From Tsuneonella sp. CC-YZS046 (GTDB taxonomy: Bacteria > Pseudomonadota > Alphaproteobacteria > Sphingomonadales > Sphingomonadaceae): DNA of 64,000 bases. Positions 1 to 7,521 of the stretch are shown here, in pieces. The stretch's first letter is position 1. Each line of letters starts with the position of its first letter. A program made the translations under genes and the position numbers. A model generated the notes under the pieces. It did not search any database, was not told the DNA's origin, and saw only the letters and a list, made by a program, of their open reading frames with translations. The stretch is taken from assembly GCF_035581365.1 (NCBI RefSeq), contig NZ_CP141590.1:310001-374000 (forward strand). Direction: 5' to 3'.

Positions 1-1
1 C

Positions 2-409
2 AATACCGACCGCATGACCAGCAATCTCGCCGACGCCTCGCCCAAGGTGGAGCAGACCCTGGCGGAGCTGCAGGCCACCTTGCGGCAGGCCACCTACAGC
101 CTCGCGGCCTTCGAGAAGGTGCTGGGGTCCACCGATCAGCTGCTGAATCAGGAAGGCAATTCGCTGGCCGCCCAGCTGCGGGATACGCTCGCCTCGGCGA
201 AGGGCGCTGCCGATGCGCTGGAGAAGACGCTGAAGGAAGCCGAACCGGCGACCCAGCAATTGTCGCGCAGCACCTTGCCCGCCGCTGAGGCGACGCTGCA
301 GGATCTGCGCGCCACCAGCAAGGCGCTGCGCAACGTCACCGAACAGATAGAGAGCAAGGGCGCCGGCAGCCTGCTGAAAGGGCAGAAGCTGCCGGATTAC
401 AAACCATGA
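2..409 (+). CDS. MCE/MlaD-type ABC transporter substrate-binding protein, C-terminal fragment
   Basis: The open frame enters from the left edge, so only the last 135 residues are visible. The fragment is rich in Ala, Leu, Gln and Thr with heptad-like spacing, as in the long helical C-terminal region of MlaD/PqiB-type MCE proteins that carry lipids between inner and outer membrane. The MCE domain itself is outside the window. The assignment rests mainly on the next gene, an auxiliary lipoprotein typical of these transporters, whose ATG overlaps this stop codon (ATGA). The first ATG inside the window is at 14, but nothing suggests that it is a real start. Confidence 0.7.
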   Translation, partial: NTDRMTSNLADASPKVEQTLAELQATLRQATYSLAAFEKVLGSTDQLLNQEGNSLAAQLRDTLASAKGAADALEKTLKEAEPATQQLSRSTLPAAEATLQDLRATSKALRNVTEQIESKGAGSLLKGQKLPDYKP

Positions 410-1047
410 GCAAAGCAATGGAACAGTGCAGACGAGGGGCGGAGCCGATGCCGAATGCAACGAGGGCCAATTGGGCGCGGCTGATGGCGCTGCCGCTGGC
501 GCTGGGCCTTTCGGGCTGCCTGAGCCTTTCCGGCGACGTGCCCGACAGCTTGCTGGAACTGACGCCGCAAAGGGCGGTTCAGGCCGGAACGGCGCGGTCG
601 GGCAATCTGGCGCAGGCCATTGCCGTGGTCGATCTGGAAACCCCGGCGAAGCTCGATGTGCTCAGGGTGCCGGTGCAGAGCAACGCTACGGAAATCACCT
701 ATCTCAAGGATGCGGTGTGGGTGGAAAAGCCCGCGCGGCAGTTTTCGCGCCTGCTGGCGGAAACGATCCGCGCGGGCGGAACGCGGCTGGTGCTGGACGC
801 GACCGAGGGCCGGTTCCAGGCCTCCACCCGCCTCACGGGGCAATTGCTGGATCTGGGCTATGACGCGGCCAGCCAGTCCGTGATCGTGCGCTACGATGCG
901 GTGCTGACCCGGTCGGACGGATCGATCTCCAATCGCCGCTTCGAAAGCAGGGTGCCGGGCATTTCGGCCGAGGCCGGCGCGGTAGGGCCGGCGCTGAACC
1001 AGGCGGCGAACGATGTCGCCGCCCAGGTGGCGGACTGGGTGGGTTAG
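406..1047 (+). CDS. ABC-type transport auxiliary lipoprotein (PqiC/YmbA family)
   Basis: This 213-residue protein carries a lipoprotein signal: a hydrophobic stretch ending in the lipobox LSGC with Cys38, followed by a soluble domain that fits the ABC-type auxiliary component family. It would sit on the periplasmic face of a membrane and partner the MCE protein encoded just upstream. The first ATG overlaps the upstream stop (ATGA), which suggests translational coupling. A later ATG at 448 has a GA-rich Shine-Dalgarno-like stretch before it and would give a more usual short signal-peptide n-region, so the true start could be there. The gene converges on the ATP12 gene and overlaps its stop codon by 4 bases. 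Confidence 0.75.
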   Translation: MSKAMEQCRRGAEPMPNATRANWARLMALPLALGLSGCLSLSGDVPDSLLELTPQRAVQAGTARSGNLAQAIAVVDLETPAKLDVLRVPVQSNATEITYLKDAVWVEKPARQFSRLLAETIRAGGTRLVLDATEGRFQASTRLTGQLLDLGYDAASQSVIVRYDAVLTRSDGSISNRRFESRVPGISAEAGAVGPALNQAANDVAAQVADWVG

Positions 1048-1739
1048 GCCCGGGCCAATTCCGCGAAGCGCAGGGCGTTGGCGAAATCGCGCAGGCGCTT
1101 CGCCCGGCGTTCCTGCGCCAGGCTGTCCCAGCCCCATTGTTCCGCCTGCCAATCCTCCTCCAGATTGGCCACTGCCCAGAGCGCTTCCGCGTTCGCATCG
1201 GGTTCGAGCGCGGCCAGAGCGATGGATAGCGACGCGGATAGCGATGCCAGGGTGGCCAGCGCGGCCAGGGCGAAATCGTCCTGCCCTTGCAGCACGTCCC
1301 GCAGGCGTTCGAGGCTGGCTTCGGGCTGCGGGCGATGGACGATGCCGCTCACCCGCTCCAGCCGGATCGCATGGCGGGCCTCGGTCTTTTCCAGCAGCGG
1401 CTCCCACAGCTGCTGCTGGCGCTTGAACAGCGGTTCGTCCGGGTCGGCCCGATAGCAGAGCGTATCGGTTTCGGCATAGCGCAGCAGATCCTTCACCGTG
1501 CGGATGCGGTCTGCGGCCGCCACGTCGATAGCGTAATCGGCAAGGTCGCGCAGCAGGAAGGTGGCGGGGTCGATCTCGTCGCCCTGTTCCGCCCATTCCC
1601 GGGCCAGTTCATCGGCAAGCGCCCGCGAGCGGACGACCTGCGCCTTGCCGGCCGCCGTCTTCACCTTGCGGCCGTCCAGCGCGACCTGCCATCCGCCATC
1701 GGCCTCGACGGCGATGGCGTGTTTGTAGAAGCGTTTCAT
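1044..1739 (-). CDS. ATP12-family F1-ATPase assembly chaperone
   Basis: The 231-residue product starts MKRFYKHA and contains the family-typical blocks around GRKVKTAAGK, EWAEQGDEIDP and LRYAETDTLCYRAD. ATP12 proteins bind the F1 alpha subunit during ATP synthase assembly; among bacteria they are characteristic of alphaproteobacteria. The frame extends upstream of the chosen ATG, but that extension is Arg/Ala-rich shadow sequence, and the ATG at 1739 overlaps the stop of the preceding small membrane gene (ATGA). It is the last gene of a minus-strand chain that starts with crcB. Confidence 0.9.
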   Translation of the reverse strand: MKRFYKHAIAVEADGGWQVALDGRKVKTAAGKAQVVRSRALADELAREWAEQGDEIDPATFLLRDLADYAIDVAAADRIRTVKDLLRYAETDTLCYRADPDEPLFKRQQQLWEPLLEKTEARHAIRLERVSGIVHRPQPEASLERLRDVLQGQDDFALAALATLASLSASLSIALAALEPDANAEALWAVANLEEDWQAEQWGWDSLAQERRAKRLRDFANALRFAELARA

Positions 1740-1963
1740 GGAACCGGCGTCCTCCAGGCCCGCGCGAGCACTTGCGGCACGATGAAGATGTCGCACAGGC
1801 CGATGACAAGCCCGACCCATCCCACGACGCGCGGCAGCGGGATCACGCCGTTGAGCAGCAGAAGCGATGCCAGCACCATGGCCACTCCGCCCAGCCGGAG
1901 CGCGGACATCACGATGAAACGGTTGCGTGCGCGGCGCTCGGCCGCTTCCCGGCTTTCGTTCAT
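1736..1963 (-). CDS. Small two-helix membrane protein, unknown function
   Basis: This 75-residue protein has a charged N-terminus (MNESREAAERRARNR) and two predicted membrane helices, roughly residues 18-40 and 44-68, separated by a Pro-containing turn. It overlaps the HAD gene upstream and the ATP12 gene downstream by 4 bases each (ATGA), so it is almost certainly a real, co-translated gene. Small proteins of this shape often sit beside ATP12 genes in sphingomonads, but I do not recognise a characterised family. A role in ATP synthase assembly would be a guess from context only. Confidence 0.75.
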   Translation of the reverse strand: MNESREAAERRARNRFIVMSALRLGGVAMVLASLLLLNGVIPLPRVVGWVGLVIGLCDIFIVPQVLARAWRTPVP

Positions 1964-2613
1964 GGCAGCAGGGCGACCAGATCGGCCGGGGTCCGCGCGA
2001 TGGCCGCCGCGCCCGCTTTGCGCAGTTCCTCGGTGGTGTGATAGCCCCAGGCGACGCCGATCGCGCGCACGCCCGCGGCCCGCGCCATCTCTATGTCGAA
2101 GGCGGTGTCGCCGATCATCACGCTGTCCCGGGAAAGCGCGCCAGCCTCTTCCAGCGCGGCGATCAGCATGGCGGGATGCGGCTTGGACGGATGGCGGTCC
2201 GCTGTCTGGAGAGTGAGGAAATGCTGCGACAGACCGTGCTCGGCCAGGCAGTGAAAGAGTCCGCGATCGGATTTGCCGGTGGCCACGCCCAGCAGCCATC
2301 CGGCGCCGCGCAGCTGATCGAGCATATCGGCGATGCCGGGAAACAGCGGCTCGGCCAGCCGCCCTTCCGCCCGCGCGGCGCGGAAGGCCCCCTTGTAGGC
2401 TTCCGCCGCCGCCATTTGCCGGTCGTGGTCCGCTTCCGGCGCCAGGAAGCGTATCGCCTGGGGGAGGCTGAGGCCGACGATGCGCCGGATGTCGTGCCGG
2501 TCCGGCGCGGTGAGGCCCACCGCTGCGAAGGCAAGCTCCATCGCGGCGCAGATGTCCGCCTGGCCATCGACCAATGTTCCATCGCAATCGAATACGGCAA
2601 GGCGCAAGGTCAT
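1960..2613 (-). CDS. HAD-superfamily phosphatase, phosphoglycolate phosphatase-like
   Basis: The 217-residue product has all four HAD motifs: FDCDGTLVDG (nucleophile Asp9, acid Asp11), VATGKSDRG, KPHP with the motif III Lys, and MIGDTAFDIEMA. The cap insertion after motif I is helical, as in Gph-like subfamily IA enzymes that hydrolyse small phosphomonoesters. Substrate cannot be read from sequence; 2-phosphoglycolate or a generic sugar phosphate is the usual annotation. The ATG at 2613 was chosen because the upstream extension is low-complexity Arg/Pro/Ser sequence antisense to the pseudouridine synthase tail region. The stop overlaps the next ATG by 4 bases. Confidence 0.85.
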   Translation of the reverse strand: MTLRLAVFDCDGTLVDGQADICAAMELAFAAVGLTAPDRHDIRRIVGLSLPQAIRFLAPEADHDRQMAAAEAYKGAFRAARAEGRLAEPLFPGIADMLDQLRGAGWLLGVATGKSDRGLFHCLAEHGLSQHFLTLQTADRHPSKPHPAMLIAALEEAGALSRDSVMIGDTAFDIEMARAAGVRAIGVAWGYHTTEELRKAGAAAIARTPADLVALLP

Positions 2614-2623
2614 GGTTCGGGTA

Positions 2624-3820
2624 TCAGCTCCTGGTTTTCCTGGGGCCGGGCTTGCCCGGTTTCGCGGCGATCTTGCCCGGACGCTTGCCCGCTGGCTTGC
2701 GCGCCGCCGGGGCGTCCGCGCGCTTGCGCCGCTCCCCCCGCCGCTCCTTGCGGTATTGCTTGGCGTGGGCGCGGGCGGCCTGCTTCTTCTGCTCGCGCGA
2801 GGGCGGCGGCGGGCCTTCCTGCGGCGCGGCGTCGCTTTGCGCCGGATCGAACCCAAGCTGGGCCATGCTGGCCGCGAAATGATCCGGCAATTCGGCGGTG
2901 ACGTCCAGCGGAGCGCCGTCCGGATGGTCGATAATCAGGCGCCGGGCATGGAGATGCAGCTTGCGGCTGATGCTGCCGGTGAGGAAGGCGTCCTGCCCGC
3001 CGTATTTGCCGTCGCCGACGATGGGGTGGCCGATCGCGGCCATATGCACGCGCAGCTGGTGGGTGCGGCCGGTCAGCGGCTGCAATTCCACCCAGGCCGC
3101 GCGATTCCCCGCCCGGTCCACCACGCGATAGCGCGTCCGGGCGGACTGGCCGTTCACCTCGTCCACATACATCTTCTCGCCGCCGGTGCCGGGCTGCTTG
3201 GCGATCGGCGCTTCTATGGTGCCTTCGGCGATGTCCGGGACGCCCACCACCAGCGCCCAGTAGATCTTCCTGGCGGAACGGCCGGAGAAGCGCTTGGAGA
3301 AGAAGGCGGCGCTGCCCGGCGTGCGGGCGATCAGCAGCACGCCGCTGGTATCCTTGTCGAGCCGGTGGACGAGGCGCGGCCGAGGCCCGCCCTCCTTCTC
3401 GCCAGCTATGATGAAAGCATCGAGCAGCCCATCGACATGATCGTGGGTCTTGGTGCCGCCCTGCGTGGCGAGGCCGGGGGGCTTGTTGAGCACGATGGCG
3501 GCGCGGTCTTGCGTGATGACCATCGCGTCGGCCCGGGCCACTTCCTCCTCGCTCAGTTCGCGGCGCTGCTTGATCCCGCGCTGGGCGGGGGCTTCGCCAC
3601 CGGGCGGGACGCGCAGAACCTGCCCGGTTTCCAGCCGGTCGTCCGGCTTGGCGCGCTTGCCGTCCACCCGGATCTGGCCGGTGCGCGCCCAGCGCGAGAC
3701 CGTGGCGAAGCCGACTTGCGGCAGATGGCGCTTGAACCAGCGGTCCAGCCGGATACCGTCATCATCCGCGCCGACCGTGAACTGGCGGACCCGATCGTCC
3801 TGAGCCTGCCGGAGAGTCAT
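2624..3820 (-). CDS. RluC/RluD-family 23S rRNA pseudouridine synthase
   Basis: The 398-residue protein combines an N-terminal S4 RNA-binding domain (about residues 18-65, DGIRLDRWFKRHLPQ) with a pseudouridine synthase domain whose catalytic motif HRLDKDTSGVL contains the conserved Asp. A GRTHQLRVHMAAIGHPIVGD block also fits the RluA/C/D family. The last 60 or so residues form a Lys/Arg/Pro-rich tail, a common and probably RNA-contacting extension in alphaproteobacteria. The ATG at 3820 overlaps the crcB stop (TCAT on the plus strand), which fixes the start. Which 23S uridines are targeted is not visible. Confidence 0.88.
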   Translation of the reverse strand: MTLRQAQDDRVRQFTVGADDDGIRLDRWFKRHLPQVGFATVSRWARTGQIRVDGKRAKPDDRLETGQVLRVPPGGEAPAQRGIKQRRELSEEEVARADAMVITQDRAAIVLNKPPGLATQGGTKTHDHVDGLLDAFIIAGEKEGGPRPRLVHRLDKDTSGVLLIARTPGSAAFFSKRFSGRSARKIYWALVVGVPDIAEGTIEAPIAKQPGTGGEKMYVDEVNGQSARTRYRVVDRAGNRAAWVELQPLTGRTHQLRVHMAAIGHPIVGDGKYGGQDAFLTGSISRKLHLHARRLIIDHPDGAPLDVTAELPDHFAASMAQLGFDPAQSDAAPQEGPPPPSREQKKQAARAHAKQYRKERRGERRKRADAPAARKPAGKRPGKIAAKPGKPGPRKTRS

Positions 3821-4224
3821 CCCGCCACCCGCATCGCGATCAGCCCGAGATAAAGCGCGGTCAAACCCGCGAACAGCGAGATTGCGGCATAGGAGATCGC
3901 CAGGGCGGGCTGCCCCCGCTCGATCAGCAGCATCATCTCCAGGCTGAAAGCGGAAAAGGTGGTGAAACCGCCCAGCAGGCCCACGCCCACCAGCAGCCGC
4001 AGGGTTTCCCCCTGCTGCCCATAGCGGGCCAGTGCGCCTGCGAGCAAGCCCATCGCAAGGCTGCCGATCACGTTCACCGCCAGGGTCGCCCAGGGAAAGG
4101 CCGTCATCGTGGCCGGTCCGAAGATATGGGTGAGCAAGCGCCCCGTCTGGTAACGCAGCAGGGAACCGACTGCGCCGCCGAGCGCGACGTAGCAGGATGC
4201 GGTGAAGGGTGAGGGCATGGTCAT
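3817..4224 (-). CDS. crcB: Fluoride efflux channel CrcB/Fluc
   Basis: The 135-residue protein has four predicted membrane helices and the Fluc signatures: GGAVGSLLRY near the N-terminus, NVIGSLAMG in helix 2 with the pore Asn, and GLLGGFTTFSAFSLE in helix 3. Fluc proteins form antiparallel dimers exporting fluoride across the inner membrane; a single gene, as here, implies a homodimer. Two ATGs (4224 and 4218) are possible. I looked upstream for a fluoride riboswitch and saw none. The stop overlaps the start of the pseudouridine synthase gene, so crcB leads a five-gene overlapping group. Confidence 0.92.
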   Translation of the reverse strand: MTMPSPFTASCYVALGGAVGSLLRYQTGRLLTHIFGPATMTAFPWATLAVNVIGSLAMGLLAGALARYGQQGETLRLLVGVGLLGGFTTFSAFSLEMMLLIERGQPALAISYAAISLFAGLTALYLGLIAMRVAG

Positions 4225-4634
4225 CCCGCCGCTTTAGCCGGGTGCGATCCGCAACGCCAAGGGGTTGTGAAGGCCGGGCGCCTCGGCCAGCATATTCCTT
4301 GCCCGGCGGTGGGGTCCGGGCAGGTTCGATTGTCCCAAACTGTCTCTCCAAATTCCCGGTTTGGCGGTATCGTGCCCGGCAATTTCCGGAGATTTCCCAG
4401 AGATTTTTATGCCGGAATCGCGGTGGGGTGTCGATATTCCGAAGAATAATCGTGACCGGGCGGGCGGCTAGGGCGATGCGCGCCGAGCAAAGCCTTGCCA
4501 TCGGCGCGTGATTCCGCTAGTCGCCGGGCAATGGAGGCCGATCCTCATTGGATTCGGCACATTTTCCGTTGGACAGGATAAGGCGTTCCCACCGGCGTGG
4601 GCCTTCGCCCATAGCTTTCGAGGTAGTGGAATTT
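4225..4634. other. Intergenic region between divergent crcB and rpsU
   Basis: About 410 bases without a supported gene. It must hold the promoters of both crcB (-) and rpsU (+). Visible structure: a perfect 8-base inverted repeat CGCGCCGA/TCGGCGCG at 4479-4508 with a 14-base loop, and a weaker hairpin at 4537-4558 (GCCGATCC/GGATTCGGC with one bulge) followed by ATTTT. These lie in the likely rpsU leader. Moderately AT-rich stretches near 4380-4450 could carry promoters, but no clear -35/-10 pair stands out. Confidence 0.5.
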
Positions 4635-4841
4635 ATGCAGATTATCGTTCGCGACAACAATGTTGATCAGGCTCTTCGCGCGCTCAAGAAGAAGCTGCAG
4701 CGCGAGGGCGTGTATCGCGAAATGAAGCTGCGCCGCCACTACGAAAAGCCGAGCGAAAAGCGCGCCCGCGAAAAGGCCGCTGCCGTGCGCCGCGCCCGCA
4801 AGCTGGAGCGCAAGCGGGTGGAACGCGACGGCGGCAAGTAA
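4635..4841 (+). CDS. rpsU: 30S ribosomal protein S21
   Basis: The 68-residue basic protein starts [20 protein letters not shown] and has the S21 pattern of an N-terminal segment followed by a long Arg/Lys/Glu helix. S21 binds the 30S platform near the anti-Shine-Dalgarno helix and helps initiation. The ATG at 4635 is preceded by a GAGGTAG ribosome-binding site; the in-frame upstream extension is not S21-like and was rejected. A strong intrinsic terminator lies about 90 bases downstream, so the gene is probably transcribed alone. Confidence 0.96.
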   Translation: MQIIVRDNNVDQALRALKKKLQREGVYREMKLRRHYEKPSEKRAREKAAAVRRARKLERKRVERDGGK

Positions 4842-4933
4842 GCCGTTCCATGGCGAGTGCGGCCCCCGGTTCTCGAACGGGATGCGCCCTTCGCCAAGGA
4901 CTGGCTTGAACGCCACGCTTTGTTGAGCCAAGA

Positions 4934-4962
4934 GGGCGCGGATTCGTTTTCCGCGCCCTTTT
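4934..4962 (+). terminator. Rho-independent terminator of rpsU
   Basis: A perfect 9-bp stem GGGCGCGGA/TCCGCGCCC with a 7-base loop (TTCGTTT) is followed directly by TTTT. It lies downstream of rpsU and ahead of the FKBP gene. Confidence 0.9.
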
Positions 4963-5008
4963 GCATTTTCGGGCCGGCCCGGCGGGCCAACCCTTGAAGG
5001 ATTGCCAG

Positions 5009-5575
5009 ATGACCGAAGTGACACGCGTACCCATCCTGCCCATCAAGAAAGGCTCGCTGCCCAAGCTCTGGCTCGGGGTGGCCGCCGCCGCGCTGGCCGG
5101 GGCCGGATTGGCCTGGGCCGCCGTGCCCGAGGGTGTCCGGGTGGAGCAGATCGCGGCTGGCACGGGCGGCAGCCCCGCCATCGACGACGTCGTTCTGGTC
5201 AATTATGTCGGCAAGCTCAAGGATGGCACCGTGTTCGACCAGGCGCAGGGCGCGCCGCTGCCGCTGGGGCAGATGATCCCCGGCTTCGCCGAAGGGCTGA
5301 CCAAGGCGCAGAAGGGCGGCAAGTATCGCATCGATATTCCGTCCGACAAGGGATATGGGGCCGAGGAGAAGCGCAATCCGCAGACCGGGGAAGTCGCGAT
5401 TCCGGCCAATAGCGATCTGGTGTTCGAGGTCGAATTGCTCGATTTCATTTCCAACGCGGATTTCCAGCAGATGCAGCAGATGCGCCAGGCGATGGAACAG
5501 GCGAGCCGTCAGGGCCAGGGCGGCCAGGGTGGCGCACCGGCTCCGCTTCCGCTTCCGGGCCAGCCGGAACAGTAA
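5009..5575 (+). CDS. FKBP-type peptidyl-prolyl cis-trans isomerase, membrane-anchored
   Basis: The 188-residue protein has a short cytoplasmic N-terminus, a hydrophobic segment at about residues 23-45 (signal anchor or signal peptide), and an FKBP domain with VLVNYVGKLKDGTVFD, MIPGFAEGLTKAQKGGKY and the C-terminal LVFEVELLDF strand. It would act as a periplasmic prolyl isomerase or folding helper. A Gln/Gly/Pro-rich tail follows the domain. The ATG at 5009 has a GAAGG site 8-9 bases upstream; the longer frame begins inside the rpsU terminator and was rejected. gatC follows after a 48-base gap. Confidence 0.9.
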   Translation: MTEVTRVPILPIKKGSLPKLWLGVAAAALAGAGLAWAAVPEGVRVEQIAAGTGGSPAIDDVVLVNYVGKLKDGTVFDQAQGAPLPLGQMIPGFAEGLTKAQKGGKYRIDIPSDKGYGAEEKRNPQTGEVAIPANSDLVFEVELLDFISNADFQQMQQMRQAMEQASRQGQGGQGGAPAPLPLPGQPEQ

Positions 5576-5578
5576 TCG

Positions 5579-5594
5579 CGCGTCGAAAGACGCG
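5579..5594 (+). terminator. Short GAAA-tetraloop hairpin between the FKBP gene and gatC
   Basis: A perfect 6-bp stem CGCGTC/GACGCG is closed by a GAAA tetraloop, right after the FKBP stop codon. It has only TT after it, so it is a weak terminator, attenuator or mRNA 3'-end stabiliser rather than a strong stop. Confidence 0.45.
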
Positions 5595-5623
5595 TTGCGA
5601 CATTCAGTTACGAGAGGGCAAGC

Positions 5624-5926
5624 ATGTCCGTGGATAAGGCCACCGTGGCCAAGATCGCCTCTCTGGCCCGGATCAAGGTCAGCGATCAGGAGCTTGAGGC
5701 GATGGCGCCCGAGCTGAACCAGATACTCGGCTGGGTCGAGCAGCTGGGCGAGGTCGATGTGAGCGGGGTCGAGCCGATGACTGCGGTCATCCCCAACACG
5801 CTGCGCCTGCGCGAGGATGTGGTGGATGCCGATCCGCTGACCGGCGGCGGCATTCGCGATGCGGTGCTGGCCAATGCGCCCGCCGCCGAGCATGGCTTCT
5901 TCGGCGTGCCCAAGGTGATCGAGTAA
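5624..5926 (+). CDS. gatC: Asp-tRNA(Asn)/Glu-tRNA(Gln) amidotransferase subunit C
   Basis: The 100-residue protein matches GatC along its length: [20 protein letters not shown], then [21 protein letters not shown] and the VLRED-like LRLREDVV block. GatC is the small stabilising subunit that wraps around GatA in the GatCAB complex, which converts misacylated Glu-tRNA(Gln) (and Asp-tRNA(Asn)) to the correct amide. A ribosome-binding site (GAGAGG) precedes the ATG. The TAATG junction overlaps the gatA start by one base. Confidence 0.95.
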   Translation: MSVDKATVAKIASLARIKVSDQELEAMAPELNQILGWVEQLGEVDVSGVEPMTAVIPNTLRLREDVVDADPLTGGGIRDAVLANAPAAEHGFFGVPKVIE

Positions 5927-7428
5927 TGTCCAGCGAACTGACCGAACTGACTGTCGCCGCGATTCGCGAAGGCGTGGCCAAAGGCGATTTCACCGCGCGC
6001 GAAGTGGCGGAAGGTTTCAATGCCAATGTCGCCGCGGCCGGCGCGCTCAACGCCTTCATCGTCGCCACCCCGGACAAGGCGCTGGAAGCGGCGGACCGGG
6101 TCGATGCGGACCGTGCGGCGGGCAAGGCGCTGGGCAGGATGGCCGGCGTCCCGATCGGCATGAAGGATTTGTTCGCCACCCATGGCGTGCAGACCACCGC
6201 CGCCAGCCATATCCTCGAAGGTTTCTCGCCGCAGTATGAAAGCACCGTCTCCCAGAAGCTGTGGGATGCAGGCGCGGGGATGCTCGGCAAGCTCAATCTC
6301 GACCAGTTCGCGATGGGTTCGTCCAACGAGACCAGCTATTTCGGCAATGTGATCTCGCCATGGCGGCGGAGCGATGCCAAAGGTATTGGGGATAACGCAG
6401 CGCTCGCGCCGGGCGGCTCCTCCGGCGGGTCCAGCGCGGCGGTCGCGGCGCGGCTGTGCCCGGCGGCCACCGGCACGGATACCGGCGGCTCGATCCGCCA
6501 GCCCGCCGCCTTCACCGGCATCGCAGGCATCAAGCCCACCTATGGCCGCTGTTCGCGCTGGGGCATCGTCGCCTTCGCCAGCTCGCTCGACCAGGCCGGG
6601 CCGATGGCGCGGGACGTGCGCGATTGCGCGATCATGCTGGAAGCGATGGCCGGGTTCGATCCCAAGGATGCGACCAGCCTCGACCTGCCGGTGCCGGAAT
6701 GGGAAGCTGGGCTGGATGCCGATCTCAAGGGCAGGACAGTCGGCATTCCGCGCGAATACCGCATCGACGGCATGGACGATGACGTGGCGAAAAGCTGGGA
6801 CGACGGGATCGCCTGGCTGAAGGACGCGGGGGCGCGGATCGTCGATATCAGTCTGCCGCACACCAAATATGCGCTGCCGACCTATTACATCATCGCCCCG
6901 GCGGAAGCGTCGTCCAACCTCGCCCGCTATGACGGCGTGCGCTACGGGTTGCGCGACCTGCCCGAAGGCGCGAACCTGCAGGACATGTATGCCGCCACCC
7001 GCGCCGCTGGCTTCGGGCCGGAAGTGAAGCGCCGCATCCTGATCGGCACCTATGTGCTGTCGGCCGGGTTCTACGACGCCTATTATACCCAGGCGCAGAA
7101 GGTTCGCGCGCTGATCGCACGCGATTTCGCGCAGGCCTTCGGGCAATGCGACGTGATTCTGGCGCCCACCGCGCCGAGCGCGGCCTTCGCGCTGGGCGAG
7201 AAAAGCGCCGATCCGCTGGAGATGTATCTCAACGACGTGTTCTCCGTCCCGGCGTCGCTGGCGGGTCTGCCGGCCATGTCGGTTCCGGCCGGGCTGAATC
7301 GCGAAGGCCTGCCGCTCGGCCTGCAGATCATCGGCAAGGCTTTCGACGAGCAGGGCGTTCTGAACGCGGGCCTCGCCATCGAACAGCGGGCGCAGTTCGG
7401 CGCGAAGCCGGAGAAGTGGTGGAGTTAA
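5926..7428 (+). CDS. gatA: Asp-tRNA(Asn)/Glu-tRNA(Gln) amidotransferase subunit A
   Basis: The 500-residue amidase-signature subunit carries the Ser-cisSer-Lys triad: Lys80 in GVPIGMKD, the cis-Ser in PGGSSGGSS (about 165) and nucleophile Ser189 in [12 protein letters not shown]. It releases ammonia from glutamine and channels it to GatB. About eleven residues (around [12 protein letters not shown]) precede the SSGGSS block beyond what I remember for S. aureus GatA. The gene is coupled to gatC by TAATG. gatB does not follow directly: an 81-base palindromic repeat lies between the two. Confidence 0.96.
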   Translation: MSSELTELTVAAIREGVAKGDFTAREVAEGFNANVAAAGALNAFIVATPDKALEAADRVDADRAAGKALGRMAGVPIGMKDLFATHGVQTTAASHILEGFSPQYESTVSQKLWDAGAGMLGKLNLDQFAMGSSNETSYFGNVISPWRRSDAKGIGDNAALAPGGSSGGSSAAVAARLCPAATGTDTGGSIRQPAAFTGIAGIKPTYGRCSRWGIVAFASSLDQAGPMARDVRDCAIMLEAMAGFDPKDATSLDLPVPEWEAGLDADLKGRTVGIPREYRIDGMDDDVAKSWDDGIAWLKDAGARIVDISLPHTKYALPTYYIIAPAEASSNLARYDGVRYGLRDLPEGANLQDMYAATRAAGFGPEVKRRILIGTYVLSAGFYDAYYTQAQKVRALIARDFAQAFGQCDVILAPTAPSAAFALGEKSADPLEMYLNDVFSVPASLAGLPAMSVPAGLNREGLPLGLQIIGKAFDEQGVLNAGLAIEQRAQFGAKPEKWWS

Positions 7429-7429
7429 T

Positions 7430-7510
7430 CGTCACTCCAGCGGAAGCTGGAGTCTCGGGCCATCTGGCCCGACCCCGATCAACCAGATCCCAGCCTTCGC
7501 TGGGATGACG
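7430..7510. repeat. Intergenic palindromic repeat (VIPAKAG-type REP element)
   Basis: Two 26-base arms (7430-7455 and 7485-7510) are imperfect inverted copies built on CCAGCGNANGCTGG with flanking CGTCA/TGACG. Between them is a second small hairpin, CGGGCC-ATCT-GGCCCG (7456-7471). Read on the minus strand the right arm would encode the well-known shadow peptide VIPAKAGI, the hallmark of a dispersed repeat in sphingomonads and other proteobacteria. It sits inside the gatCAB operon and could form a strong hairpin in the mRNA. Confidence 0.85.
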
Positions 7511-7521
7511 GAAGAACGAAG

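Noticed and set aside
4225-4330. Fluoride riboswitch upstream of crcB
   Set aside because: I read the minus-strand leader and found neither the GGNGAUGG nor the CUGAUG...CUCCUA segments.
4315-4340. tRNA T-arm-like GGTTCGATTGTCCC
   Set aside because: The flanking bases do not pair as a T stem and no acceptor, D or anticodon arm fits around it.
2624-4501. Single 625-codon reading through crcB antisense region into the pseudouridine synthase
   Set aside because: The first 227 codons lie opposite or out of frame with crcB and are not conserved-looking; the ATG at 3820 overlapping the crcB stop is the real start.
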